This document shows, piece by piece, positions 1 to 7,513 of a stretch of DNA of 25,431 nt. The translations under genes and the position numbers were made by a program. This DNA comes from Candidatus Delongbacteria bacterium. Lineage in GTDB: Bacteria > UBA4055. The stretch's first letter is position 1. The number at the start of each line of letters is the position of its first letter. Under the pieces are notes generated by a model. It saw only the letters and a list, made by a program, of their open reading frames with translations. It had not been told where the DNA came from and did not search any database. The stretch lies in contig DMTS01000056.1 in assembly GCA_003477045.1 (NCBI GenBank), positions 6,154-31,584 of the forward strand. Direction: 5' to 3'.

Positions 1-2279
1 GTTGTTGAACTCTCAAAGCCCAGAGTATTGTACATGACAGTAGCCTCTGAAAGATTTATCTCGATACCCGTGACGCTGTCTAATGTATCATCTTCATTAA
101 TAATTAAATTATTGGAGATATCGGATGATATAGACTCGGAAAGAAGAATACCTATTTTAGGGAACAAACCTTTTTTTGAAGCAGTATCAACATCAAATGA
201 AACAGTGTTGTTCGATATTCTTCCGCTGGAGTTGGATTTCATAACTATCCCTTCGTCTCCGCCTTCAATATCATTGTCTTCAATGTCAATATTGGCATTA
301 TTGACTTCAATACCAACTCTTTTCAATGCTTTAGAACTTTTCGAAGCGACATCAGGATCAAAGCTAATAGTATTGTTGGCTATTCTTCCTGAAGCTTTTG
401 CGGCTTTTCCTGTCGTTCCCGACCACGGCAGCCCGACGCATATTCCGCTTTGATAATCAACGAACTTAGAGTTCTCAATTGTTATCATATCGGTTTCGAC
501 TATGTTTACTGCATAAGGAGATATCGTTTGAGCTTCAGAGAAGAATTTGGCATCTTTAATTGTTACTGAAGAAGCAAGGCCGGCTTTGTCTATATTTAGC
601 ATCACATTGTATAAGTTCGCGTTGTTTATAGAGGCATTGTCGCTTACTGTAAGTCCCTGAGCAACTGAAAGATCTCCGGTATTTGCGTCTCTTGAAGCTT
701 CGATCGAAACATATCCTTCGAATTCCGTATGAGTAGCCGGTGGAGTGGACAGGGTTTGAGTCAGAATATTGGCATTTTCTGCCGATTTTAGGAAAAGCTG
801 AGAATTAGGACCCATATTTATGTTATTAAAGAGAAATTCTCCGGCTTTACCCTGAAAATCCAGAACCATTGCTGCTCCGGCTGCTACAGATACATCTGTA
901 TTTGGTACAGGGAATACTGTTGATGGATTGGCCTTTGTAGCTTCGGCAGTTCCGCCGTAAGCGCCGATATTCAGCCTTGTGCCGTCAGGATCGAAAAGAC
1001 CGGGATCTCCCGCATTTACAACCGGGGAGCCCAGTGCTTCATGCATGTCGTATCTGTCAACATCGAACACTTCCAGAAGTGAGTTCTGAGGCGGTCTGAT
1101 AAATACTGGCGGAGCGCTGATATTGTTACCGCCTTCAAAATTCTGAATGTCGCAATACCAGAATATATCAGCAAGAGGAGGATTTGAGTCATCATCTATC
1201 CAGAAATTGCAGATTCCGACATTGTCTGTGTTTCCCCAAAGCGTAGTGTTTTCAATCTTTGCAGGATTGCCTGCGGATTTAATATATATTCCTGATGTAA
1301 ACATCATTTCAGCTTTTTGAGGCATTATAGAATTGAACGCGACAGTACAGTTCGTGAATTTCAGATCCAACGGATTCACGGTCTGTCCCATATCAATATA
1401 AACACCCGACTGTTGCGAGCCTGCGTTCTTATAAATAAGCAGGTTCGCGAATTTCTGCGGAGGTATTATTCCCGGCGTGAAAGGCTGGAATCTGGCATAT
1501 ATAGCCGAACCCCAGTCGGAAGTATTTCTCAGTATTCTGCATTTGGAAATATCTGCGTCTATTTTTCCCTCATTCTGATAGAATACTGCTCCGCCCAGTC
1601 CGCTGCTGTGATTATCGAACATCAGGCATCGTGTTATATTGATCTCCATTGAATCCGCAGAAGCCGGATTATCCTTTATGTAAATGGCTCCACCGCTATT
1701 CCATCCGTCATTATTCTGAAACCGGCAGGAATTGATATTTATCAGAGAAGGCACATTCGAATCATTATAAATATGTATAGCGCCTCCATTCGGAGAGCCG
1801 TTAAGCGTAAAATAAGTATTCTGAACCGTAACATTTCCGCCTGTGATCTTTATAGCTCCCCCAGCCTCGCCGTGGCAGTTTATGAATTTACAGTAGTTCA
1901 AACTGGCGTTAGACTGGAAAATGGAAAGTCCGCCGTTTCCCGATCCGATAGGAGCGGTCATGAAGTTAAAGGAGGTGTAATTGAACACATTGTTTCCTGA
2001 CATTGAATTGATAACTATACCGTCCCATTCTGTTGTAACTCTGTCGAGTGCGGCAAGTATCACGGGTTCGGTTTCTGTACCGTTCGATGTGATCTGACCG
2101 TAAACAGTAACGGATACCCCCGGCGCGAACCTGACAGTAGTTCCGGCTTCGATGATTAAGTTGTCGGTCGAACTGATCGTAACATCTGTTATAATCTCTT
2201 TATATTTCCGCCAGATTATGTCTGCGGAAAAAGCGTACGCCATACTTAGCAGAACGGCTGTCAGAATAAACTTTTTCAT
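1..2279 (-). CDS. Secreted right-handed beta-helix repeat protein (C-terminus outside window)
   Basis: Open from an ATG at 2279 to the left edge with no stop, 759 codons visible. It begins with a signal peptide (MKKFILTAVLLSMAYAFSAD, cleavage probably after FSA), so it is exported. The body is rich in N-N-T and GGAI-type turns and short beta strands, as in parallel beta-helix (pectate-lyase-like/PbH1) proteins. A NAGDP...DPDGTRLNIGAYGG motif near residue 421 closes the first helical block, as in many large secreted proteins of FCB-type bacteria. A second block carries two copies of a GRI(A/S)NNT(I/V)SFD module at about 629-646 and 684-702. A ribosome site (GGGGAG) lies 8 bases before the ATG. 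The start is 18 bases after the stop of its paralogue, so both are probably one operon. No catalytic motif was recognised; an adhesin, surface or extracellular structural role is inference. Confidence 0.85.
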   Translation of the reverse strand, partial: MKKFILTAVLLSMAYAFSADIIWRKYKEIITDVTISSTDNLIIEAGTTVRFAPGVSVTVYGQITSNGTETEPVILAALDRVTTEWDGIVINSMSGNNVFNYTSFNFMTAPIGSGNGGLSIFQSNASLNYCKFINCHGEAGGAIKITGGNVTVQNTYFTLNGSPNGGAIHIYNDSNVPSLININSCRFQNNDGWNSGGAIYIKDNPASADSMEINITRCLMFDNHSSGLGGAVFYQNEGKIDADISKCRILRNTSDWGSAIYARFQPFTPGIIPPQKFANLLIYKNAGSQQSGVYIDMGQTVNPLDLKFTNCTVAFNSIMPQKAEMMFTSGIYIKSAGNPAKIENTTLWGNTDNVGICNFWIDDDSNPPLADIFWYCDIQNFEGGNNISAPPVFIRPPQNSLLEVFDVDRYDMHEALGSPVVNAGDPGLFDPDGTRLNIGAYGGTAEATKANPSTVFPVPNTDVSVAAGAAMVLDFQGKAGEFLFNNINMGPNSQLFLKSAENANILTQTLSTPPATHTEFEGYVSIEASRDANTGDLSVAQGLTVSDNASINNANLYNVMLNIDKAGLASSVTIKDAKFFSEAQTISPYAVNIVETDMITIENSKFVDYQSGICVGLPWSGTTGKAAKASGRIANNTISFDPDVASKSSKALKRVGIEVNNANIDIEDNDIEGGDEGIVMKSNSSGRISNNTVSFDVDTASKKGLFPKIGILLSESISSDISNNLIINEDDTLDSVTGIEINLSEATVMYNTLGFESST
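172..393 (-). repeat. Two copies of a beta-helix module (GRI-NNT-SFD type) in the downstream paralogue
   Basis: Copy A (about 341-393) and copy B (about 172-228) each encode the pattern S-G-R-I-(A/S)-N-N-T-(I/V)-S-F-D-x-D-x-A-S-K. Their starts are about 55 codons apart. The same module occurs twice in the neighbouring gene at 3211-3426. The period suggests a unit of two or three beta-helix coils. The DNA copies have diverged at many third codon positions, so they are not recent exact duplications. Confidence 0.8.
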
Positions 2280-2297
2280 AACACACTCCCCAGTTTG

Positions 2298-5200
2298 TTA
2301 TTTTAAACTTTCTTTTTTATTAATGCTGATCTTCCTTTTGGTTGTGCCGGTGTTCGTTATTTCATTTTCATTGTCATCTTCGATCACAGCCTCAGCTTTG
2401 ACTCCGTCTCTATATGCCGTTACGCGGTAAAAATATTTTGCTCCGGCAGAAGTTGAAACAGACCAATAAGTGTTGGCAGTATTTATTAGTAATGTAAAAG
2501 TACCATAGGGGGTATCGGACCTGTAAATGTTGTAAGAAAGTGCGTCAGGAACGGCTGACCAGTTGAGGGTCAAAGTAGTTCCGATTACTGAACTTGTCAG
2601 GTTTTGAGGAGCGTAAAAATAAGATTCCTGATAGAACTCAACAGCGCCGATGTCAGGAGCAGAGCCATAAAAATTAACATTGTAAGAGTGATAATCAGGT
2701 TCGTATCTTCCCGCATCTATACATTTTGAATCCCGCCATAAGTAGTAGTCATTGATCTTTGAAGACTGGAATTGAGGATCAGCCGCTATTGTGCCGTATT
2801 CATCTTTTACAGCTTCCCAGTTTATACTTCCGACAATGTCATTATTGTAAAGCACCAGATTTCTCCGATTTCCTGATATGGACGAAGAATAAGGACCGAA
2901 GAAAATATTGTTGTAAAGTTTTATGTTGTAGGGAGTGTAATAATCCATTATCCCGTAATTTGAATTGAAAACTGTATTGTTGATAAAGATCGAGTTGTCA
3001 AGAAGGTTATAAGTATAGAATCCGTACCTGAGAAGTTTGGGATCATATCCTGCGCTGAAACTTATAATGTTATAGTGCGCATTTATATACGAATCTGTGA
3101 CATCTATGGCGCGGAATTCAGGAGTGGTCATGTCATCGCAGTTTATTTTATTATGATCAACTTCGTAATATGCCCCGCCGAAAAGATAAACGGCTCTCTT
3201 CAAAACCACTCCTTTCGTGGCTGTGTCCGCATCAAAACTTACTGTATTATTTGAGATCCTTCCCGAAGAAGCAGAGGCTTCGACACCTTCATTTGGGTTG
3301 TTTATCGTGTTTCCGGTAACCTTGGTACTGTCACAGTTTTCAACTTTTATTCCCTTCGCTTTTGTCTCTCCTTTGGAAGCCGTATCCACATCGAAACTGA
3401 TCGTGTTGTTAGATATTCTTCCCTTTGTCGCTTTATCTGATTTTTTTGGGTATCCGTAATAAATCCCTATTCCGAAATTGTCGATCGTGTTATTTAAGAT
3501 CTGAGCATCGGGAGACTGAATGTTTAATCCCGTAAGGGAAGAATCGTAATCGGAAACATATATATGGGAGTCGTTCAGATATGAGGTATTGCTTGAAGCC
3601 ACGGCAACGGCCATTTCATTAAATTTCACGCCGGTACAATTGATATTTGTGATATTCAGGATATTAACTTCGCTCTGTTCTAAGGTTGTCATTCTCTGAA
3701 TTCTTGTTGTATATTGATCTCCGATTTTTCTACCATAAGTTTCAAGAGTTGTAATATAGATGTTCGGATCATACATACTTGGAGCTACGAATATCTGTCC
3801 GCCGTCCTCTACGATCACATCGTTTAATCTTATTTCTTTTGAAGTATTTCTGCAGTCCAGTTTTATTGTTTCGCCCGTTTTGACCAAAATGCTTATCGGG
3901 TCTTTGTAAATAATAGTTTCAAATTTCGAAGTTGTTGCTTCGAATGTGTTCCCCCACGCTCCGATATTAACAGTAGTTCCGTCCGGTTCGACCGATATCG
4001 TTTTCGGATCGCCGGCATCAACGCATGGTGATTCAAGAGATATGTGATAGTCGCCTCTCAAATAGTTCTCATATGGCTCGCAGCCGTAATAATTCACACT
4101 TCGCTGATAAAGCGAATTGGCAGAAATGTTGCCCGTCCCCTCAATGTAATTCGTGGAGTTGGAATAAATGACAAATGCGCCAGGATAAATTGAAGGATAT
4201 GCCGCTGCATCGTTCGGTATTCCTGCCATGCTGTTATTCCAGAGAATACAGTTTTTTATCAAAAAGTAATTACCAATGGTTGCGCTGTATCTTACATAGA
4301 ATCCGCCGGCTCCTGTTTTTGAGTTTAAATTGAGATTATTTACGATGTCGTTATTCTCAAAAATTATGGATGACGGGTTGACCAGCTGATCCGTATTATA
4401 ATAGACACCGCCCGAATAATCAGATGCGGTATTATTTGATATGATATTATTGGTTATCACAACCGGCAGTATCTCTGAAGTTGATTTGTGAAGAACAGTC
4501 AATCCTGCACCGTAAAAAGAACGGTTGTACATGATTTTGTTGCCGAGTATTTGAACAGAATATTTCAGTTTTGTTCTAACAAGAATTCCGCCTCCGCTTC
4601 CGCCTACACCCTCAATGTTGTAAAGTGAATTGGACACTATATCGTTTTCCTGAATCCTGATAAGCGAGTTGTACGATTCAATCTCATCTACAAATATTCC
4701 CCCTCCGCCGGCGGTCGGTGATTCAAGCGAAGTGACCCTGTTGTTGATAATCACATTCTTATAAATGAATGAATCAGTGAATCTGTCATCAATATTGTTA
4801 CTGATGTAAATCGCTCCTCCACCGTATAATGCAGTGTTATTTTCGATCCTGTTATAGGTGATATTAACCGAAGAACTGTTGATATTGATCGCTCCGCCTG
4901 TGTCTGCTTTATTATTGTGGATCAGAGAGTTTTTGATATTAACAAGTGAGTACTCCAGAAAAAGACTTCCTTTTCCGTCTCGTCTGTCGATATTTTCTAT
5001 TATACAATAATCAATTCTTGAAGTATCCTGCGCAGCTCCCAAAAATTCTATTCCGCCCCAGTAATCAAATTCTGAAAATTCCGGTTCATAAGAAGTGAAT
5101 TTTATCATAGCCTCGGCCGTTCCAACAGCGAGCAGCTGACCTTCAATGATCAGTCTGGCATCGTGGGCAAACCTTACAACCGTTCCCGGATAAACGACAA

Positions 5201-5327
5201 GAAGGCTACCGCTCCCTACAACATAGTCTGATTCAATATTCACATACCCGCTCCACTCATCAGCAGAATATATACTTGAGAAAACCGCTGTGATAAGAAT
5301 AATTAGGGCGCTGATTTGATTTTTCAT
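2298..5327 (-). CDS. Secreted right-handed beta-helix protein with C-terminal fibronectin type III domain
   Basis: Encodes about 1009 aa. The ATG at 5327 is chosen over an in-frame ATG 24 codons upstream because it has an AAGGAG ribosome site 7 bases ahead and starts a clean signal peptide (MKNQISALIILITAVFSSIYSA). Residues about 25-470 form one beta-helix block (many GGAI, NNxI and GGG turns) ending in a DAGDP...NIGAWG motif near 436. A second block runs to about 885 and ends in CIDAG...DIGAVEF. It holds two GRISNNT(I/V)SFD modules (about 634-652 and 686-705). Residues about 905-980 are a fibronectin type III domain (LTLNWSAVPDALSYNIYRSD), followed by a short basic tail ending KKESLK. No recognised sorting signal or catalytic residues are visible. 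It precedes its paralogue by 18 bases in the same direction, and a divergent control region with a Crp-like palindrome lies upstream. Probably surface or extracellular; the exact role is unknown. Confidence 0.9.
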   Translation of the reverse strand: MKNQISALIILITAVFSSIYSADEWSGYVNIESDYVVGSGSLLVVYPGTVVRFAHDARLIIEGQLLAVGTAEAMIKFTSYEPEFSEFDYWGGIEFLGAAQDTSRIDYCIIENIDRRDGKGSLFLEYSLVNIKNSLIHNNKADTGGAININSSSVNITYNRIENNTALYGGGAIYISNNIDDRFTDSFIYKNVIINNRVTSLESPTAGGGGIFVDEIESYNSLIRIQENDIVSNSLYNIEGVGGSGGGILVRTKLKYSVQILGNKIMYNRSFYGAGLTVLHKSTSEILPVVITNNIISNNTASDYSGGVYYNTDQLVNPSSIIFENNDIVNNLNLNSKTGAGGFYVRYSATIGNYFLIKNCILWNNSMAGIPNDAAAYPSIYPGAFVIYSNSTNYIEGTGNISANSLYQRSVNYYGCEPYENYLRGDYHISLESPCVDAGDPKTISVEPDGTTVNIGAWGNTFEATTSKFETIIYKDPISILVKTGETIKLDCRNTSKEIRLNDVIVEDGGQIFVAPSMYDPNIYITTLETYGRKIGDQYTTRIQRMTTLEQSEVNILNITNINCTGVKFNEMAVAVASSNTSYLNDSHIYVSDYDSSLTGLNIQSPDAQILNNTIDNFGIGIYYGYPKKSDKATKGRISNNTISFDVDTASKGETKAKGIKVENCDSTKVTGNTINNPNEGVEASASSGRISNNTVSFDADTATKGVVLKRAVYLFGGAYYEVDHNKINCDDMTTPEFRAIDVTDSYINAHYNIISFSAGYDPKLLRYGFYTYNLLDNSIFINNTVFNSNYGIMDYYTPYNIKLYNNIFFGPYSSSISGNRRNLVLYNNDIVGSINWEAVKDEYGTIAADPQFQSSKINDYYLWRDSKCIDAGRYEPDYHSYNVNFYGSAPDIGAVEFYQESYFYAPQNLTSSVIGTTLTLNWSAVPDALSYNIYRSDTPYGTFTLLINTANTYWSVSTSAGAKYFYRVTAYRDGVKAEAVIEDDNENEITNTGTTKRKISINKKESLK
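3211..3426 (-). repeat. Two copies of the GRI-NNT-SFD beta-helix module in the upstream paralogue
   Basis: Copy A (about 3371-3426) and copy B (about 3211-3270) encode GRISNNT(I/V)SFD(V/A)DTA(S/T)KG, starting about 53 codons apart. They match the pair at 172-393 in sequence, spacing and residue number, which shows that the two genes are paralogues of shared architecture. Confidence 0.8.
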
Positions 5328-5355
5328 TTTAGATCTCCTTTTATACAATCTGCAA

Positions 5356-5363
5356 CAAAAATA
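5356..5363 (-). promoter_or_regulatory. Candidate -10 element of the beta-helix operon
   Basis: On the minus strand this reads TATTTTTG. Used as a sigma-70 -10 (TATTTT), it would place transcription start near 5351 and the centre of the TGTGA-N6-TCACA palindrome near -41.5, the class II activator position. It also fits the TAnnTTTG pattern of Bacteroidetes promoters, but other promoters in this window are of ordinary sigma-70 type. There is no good -35 box, as expected only if an activator is used. Weak evidence. Confidence 0.25.
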
Positions 5364-5372
5364 ACCGGATCT

Positions 5373-5383
5373 CAACAATGTTG
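5373..5383. promoter_or_regulatory. Short palindrome CAACA-A-TGTTG
   Basis: An 11-base perfect inverted repeat one base away from the Crp-like palindrome at 5385-5400, upstream of the beta-helix operon. It could be a second operator or part of an extended one. Short enough to occur by chance. Confidence 0.25.
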
Positions 5384-5384
5384 C

Positions 5385-5400
5385 TGTGATTGCCGTCACA
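5385..5400. promoter_or_regulatory. Crp/Fnr-family operator-like palindrome TGTGA-N6-TCACA
   Basis: The sequence TGTGATTGCCGTCACA has two perfect 5-base arms separated by six bases, the consensus geometry of Crp sites. The right arm extends to TCACAAA, close to the TTGTGA-N6-TCACAA sites known for HcpR-type regulators of the same family. It lies 58-73 bases upstream of the beta-helix start codon and about 150 bases from gltX on the other side. A Crp/Fnr-family protein is encoded at 9352-10047 in the divergent operon. Binding by that protein is inference, because its recognition helix differs from that of Crp at one key position. Confidence 0.5.
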
Positions 5401-5420
5401 AATAAATAATAATAATAATA
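5401..5420. repeat. AAT trinucleotide microsatellite in the divergent promoter region
   Basis: Five perfect AAT units (5405-5419) preceded by one more AAT after a single-base interruption. It sits immediately next to the Crp-like palindrome and inside the candidate promoter 5406-5434. A run of nine T follows at 5450-5458. Changes in unit number would alter promoter spacing; whether that happens cannot be seen from one sequence. Confidence 0.6.
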
Positions 5421-5434
5421 TTCGGTAAATACAA
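5406..5434 (-). promoter_or_regulatory. Candidate sigma-70 promoter for the beta-helix operon
   Basis: On the minus strand, TTGTAT (-35, 5429-5434) and TATTAT (-10, 5406-5411) are separated by 17 bases. Transcription would start near 5399, so the Crp-like palindrome would cover the start site, a repressing position. It competes with the alternative -10 at 5356-5363. The AT-rich microsatellite inflates chance matches. Confidence 0.3.
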
Positions 5435-5478
5435 AAGAAAAAGTAATTGTTTTTTTTTCGATGTCAGATATAATAAGC

Positions 5479-5507
5479 TTGATTATTGTATCGCGAAATC
5501 ATATCTT
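5479..5507 (+). promoter_or_regulatory. Candidate sigma-70 promoter of the gltX operon
   Basis: TTGATT (5479-5484), a 17-base spacer and TATCTT (5502-5507) match consensus at 4 of 6 bases in each box. The implied start near 5514 leaves a leader of about 33 bases before the gltX ATG. It is the best-spaced pair found in this gap. Confidence 0.35.
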
Positions 5508-5546
5508 ATCGGTTGTAAGAACAGGCTAAATCAATCAGGATGAAAA

Positions 5547-6989
5547 ATGGTTAGAACGAGATTTGCCCCGAGCCCGACGGGATACATGCATATCGGGAAT
5601 TTAAGAACGGCATTATATGCATATCTTATCGCAAAAAAGAACAACGGGAAATTTCTTCTGAGGATAGAAGATACTGACCAGAAAAGGACAGTGGAAGATT
5701 CAGTTGAAGTGATCTATTCCAGCCTGTCTCTCGCCGGGATTTCATATGACGAAGGTCCAGATAAGGACGGCGGATACGGGCCTTATATTCAGAGTGAAAG
5801 GAGAGACATCTATAGAAAGCATATTGAAGAACTTATATCAATGGGCAAAGCTTACAGATGTTTCTGTACGAAAGAAGAACTCGATCGGGATCGGGACGAA
5901 TTTTCAAAAAGATATCCGGATAAACCGTTCAGGGATAAGTGCAGAGATCTTACAGGATCGGAGATCAAAGCTAAAACTGATCAGATTGCAAGCTGCGTTG
6001 TACGGCAGAGAATACCGGAAACGGGGACCACAACATTCACCGATATAGTTTTCGGCGCAATAACTGTTGAGAATAATACGCTTGACGAACAGGTTTTAAT
6101 GAAAGCCGACGGTCTTCCGACTTACAACTTTGCCAATGTGATAGACGACCATCTGATGGAAATATCACATGTAGTCAGAGGCTATGAATATCTTTCTTCA
6201 GCACCTAAATATAATTTACTTTATGAAAGTTTCGGATGGAAGATCCCCGAATACATACACCTGCCGCATATAATGAGAGAAGACGGAAAAAAGCTGAGCA
6301 AAAGGGAAGGAGACGCTTCATTCCAGGATCTTCTCGACCTAGGATATCTGCCTTCGGCGATAATCAACTATATTGCCATGCTGGGCTGGAATCCGGGTAC
6401 CGAGGAGGAGTATTTTACCTTAGACGATCTGATAGTAAAATTTTCTCCTGAAAGGATAAACAGATCGAACGCGATATTCACAAGAGACAAGCTGACATGG
6501 CTGAATAATATACACATAAAAAAAATGCCTTTCGAAGAGTTTCAGAAAAAAGCTTCGGAATATTACCCGAAAGACCTTTCATCAAGGTATGATATCGAGA
6601 AGATAGGAAAGCTTATTCATGAAAGGCTGGAAACATTTGTTCAGATCAAAGACAAAACCGATTTTTTTCTAAAAGTTCCGGATTACGATATTTCATTGTA
6701 TGAAAACAAAAAAATGAAATCAGATCCGGCTACAGCAAAAATTATGCTTGAAAAGATAATTCCGGTTTTTGATACGGTAACAGAATGGAACAATGAAACC
6801 GTTTTCTCGGCAATGAATGAACTTATTCAGAAAGAGGGATGCAAGAGCGGAGCCGTTCTGTGGCCTGTAAGAATAGCTCTGTCCGGAAAATTATCAACCC
6901 CCGGAGGCGCGAGCGAAATTGCGGATATTATAGGTAAGGCTGAGACAGCAGCAAGATTAAAAGCGGCTGTTGAGAAACTTGGAGAATAA
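5547..6989 (+). CDS. gltX: Glutamyl-tRNA synthetase
   Basis: Class I aminoacyl-tRNA synthetase that charges tRNA-Glu with glutamate in the cytoplasm. The 480-aa length is usual for bacterial GluRS. The N-terminus RFAPSPTGYMHIGNLRTAL holds the HIGH-type motif (H15-I-G-N18). The second ATP-binding motif is KLSKR at 249-253, in the GluRS context EDGKKLSKREGDAS. Between them lie the glutamate-binding region and the ADGLPTYNFANVIDDHLM segment typical of the family. The C-terminal third is the helical anticodon-binding part. The ATG at 5547 is preceded by AGGA 7 bases upstream; an ATG seven bases earlier is out of frame and meets a stop after four codons. First gene of a nine-gene plus-strand operon. 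Whether it is a discriminating or non-discriminating enzyme cannot be told here. Confidence 0.97.
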   Translation: MVRTRFAPSPTGYMHIGNLRTALYAYLIAKKNNGKFLLRIEDTDQKRTVEDSVEVIYSSLSLAGISYDEGPDKDGGYGPYIQSERRDIYRKHIEELISMGKAYRCFCTKEELDRDRDEFSKRYPDKPFRDKCRDLTGSEIKAKTDQIASCVVRQRIPETGTTTFTDIVFGAITVENNTLDEQVLMKADGLPTYNFANVIDDHLMEISHVVRGYEYLSSAPKYNLLYESFGWKIPEYIHLPHIMREDGKKLSKREGDASFQDLLDLGYLPSAIINYIAMLGWNPGTEEEYFTLDDLIVKFSPERINRSNAIFTRDKLTWLNNIHIKKMPFEEFQKKASEYYPKDLSSRYDIEKIGKLIHERLETFVQIKDKTDFFLKVPDYDISLYENKKMKSDPATAKIMLEKIIPVFDTVTEWNNETVFSAMNELIQKEGCKSGAVLWPVRIALSGKLSTPGGASEIADIIGKAETAARLKAAVEKLGE

Positions 6990-7008
6990 AAGGATCAGCG
7001 GAGTAAAA

Positions 7009-7491
7009 ATGAGCGAAGAAAAATATATCAGGCCGACATGGGACCAGTATTTCATGGAAGTCATGAATGCTGTTTCAAAAAGAGCGACCTGCGACAGAGG
7101 AAGAAGCGGATGCGTAATAGCCCGTAAGGGACAGATTCTGACAACAGGTTATGTGGGTTCTCCGATCGGACTGCCGCACTGCGACGAGGCCGGCCATCAG
7201 TTCAAAAAAATGCTACATGAGGACGGAAGCATTTCCGAGCACTGTGTTAGAACGGTACACGCAGAGCAGAACGCTATCTGTCAGGCGGCTAAACTCGGGA
7301 TTTCGATCGAAGGCGCTACTCTTTACTGCAGGATGACGCCGTGCAGAACATGCGCGATGCTTATAATCAACAGCGGTATAAAAAGGGTAGTGGTCGAAAG
7401 GAAATATCAGCGCGGCCAGGAATCAGAGGATATGTTCAGTCAGGCCTGTGTGGAACTAGTTATTATAAATGATGAAATTCAAAAATACTAA
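7009..7491 (+). CDS. Deoxycytidylate (dCMP) deaminase family protein
   Basis: A 160-aa zinc-dependent cytidine/deoxycytidylate deaminase-fold enzyme. The zinc and catalytic residues are visible: H84-A-E86 in TVHAEQNAI, and C112/C115 in TPCRTCAM. The long insert with cysteines and histidines before HAE (about residues 50-82, GLPHCDEAGH...EHC) is characteristic of dCMP deaminases (ComEB type), which convert dCMP to dUMP for dTMP synthesis. This fits with thymidylate kinase (tmk) in the same operon. The start at 7009 is preferred to an in-frame ATG at 6970 because the latter lies inside gltX, while 7009 has a GGAG 6 bases ahead. The gap from gltX is 19 bases. A related substrate such as free deoxycytidine is possible but less likely. 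Confidence 0.9.
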   Translation: MSEEKYIRPTWDQYFMEVMNAVSKRATCDRGRSGCVIARKGQILTTGYVGSPIGLPHCDEAGHQFKKMLHEDGSISEHCVRTVHAEQNAICQAAKLGISIEGATLYCRMTPCRTCAMLIINSGIKRVVVERKYQRGQESEDMFSQACVELVIINDEIQKY

Positions 7492-7513
7492 ATAATTATA
7501 TCTTAAGGCATAG

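Noticed and set aside
28..453. Long plus-strand reading frame (141 codons) opposite the partial beta-helix gene
   Set aside because: It is the exact antisense of the repeat modules. It has no ribosome site, and a similar open frame appears antisense to the equivalent repeats at 3217-3459, as expected from composition.
1317..2430. Several plus-strand frames of 75-111 codons opposite the beta-helix genes
   Set aside because: No family resemblance, no ribosome sites, and the minus strand encodes a continuous protein with signal peptide across the same bases.
5339..5345. TATAAA-like -10 element just before the beta-helix ribosome site
   Set aside because: Transcription would begin within the ribosome site, and no -35 box lies at a suitable distance.
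5328..5399. In-frame upstream extension of the beta-helix gene to an ATG at 5399
   Set aside because: The extra 24 residues precede a well-placed AAGGAG and a normal signal peptide at 5327, and would overlap the Crp-like palindrome.
5540..5554. Tiny frame ATGAAAAATGGTTAG overlapping the gltX start
   Set aside because: Four codons only; no sign of a leader peptide with regulatory codons or an attenuator hairpin.
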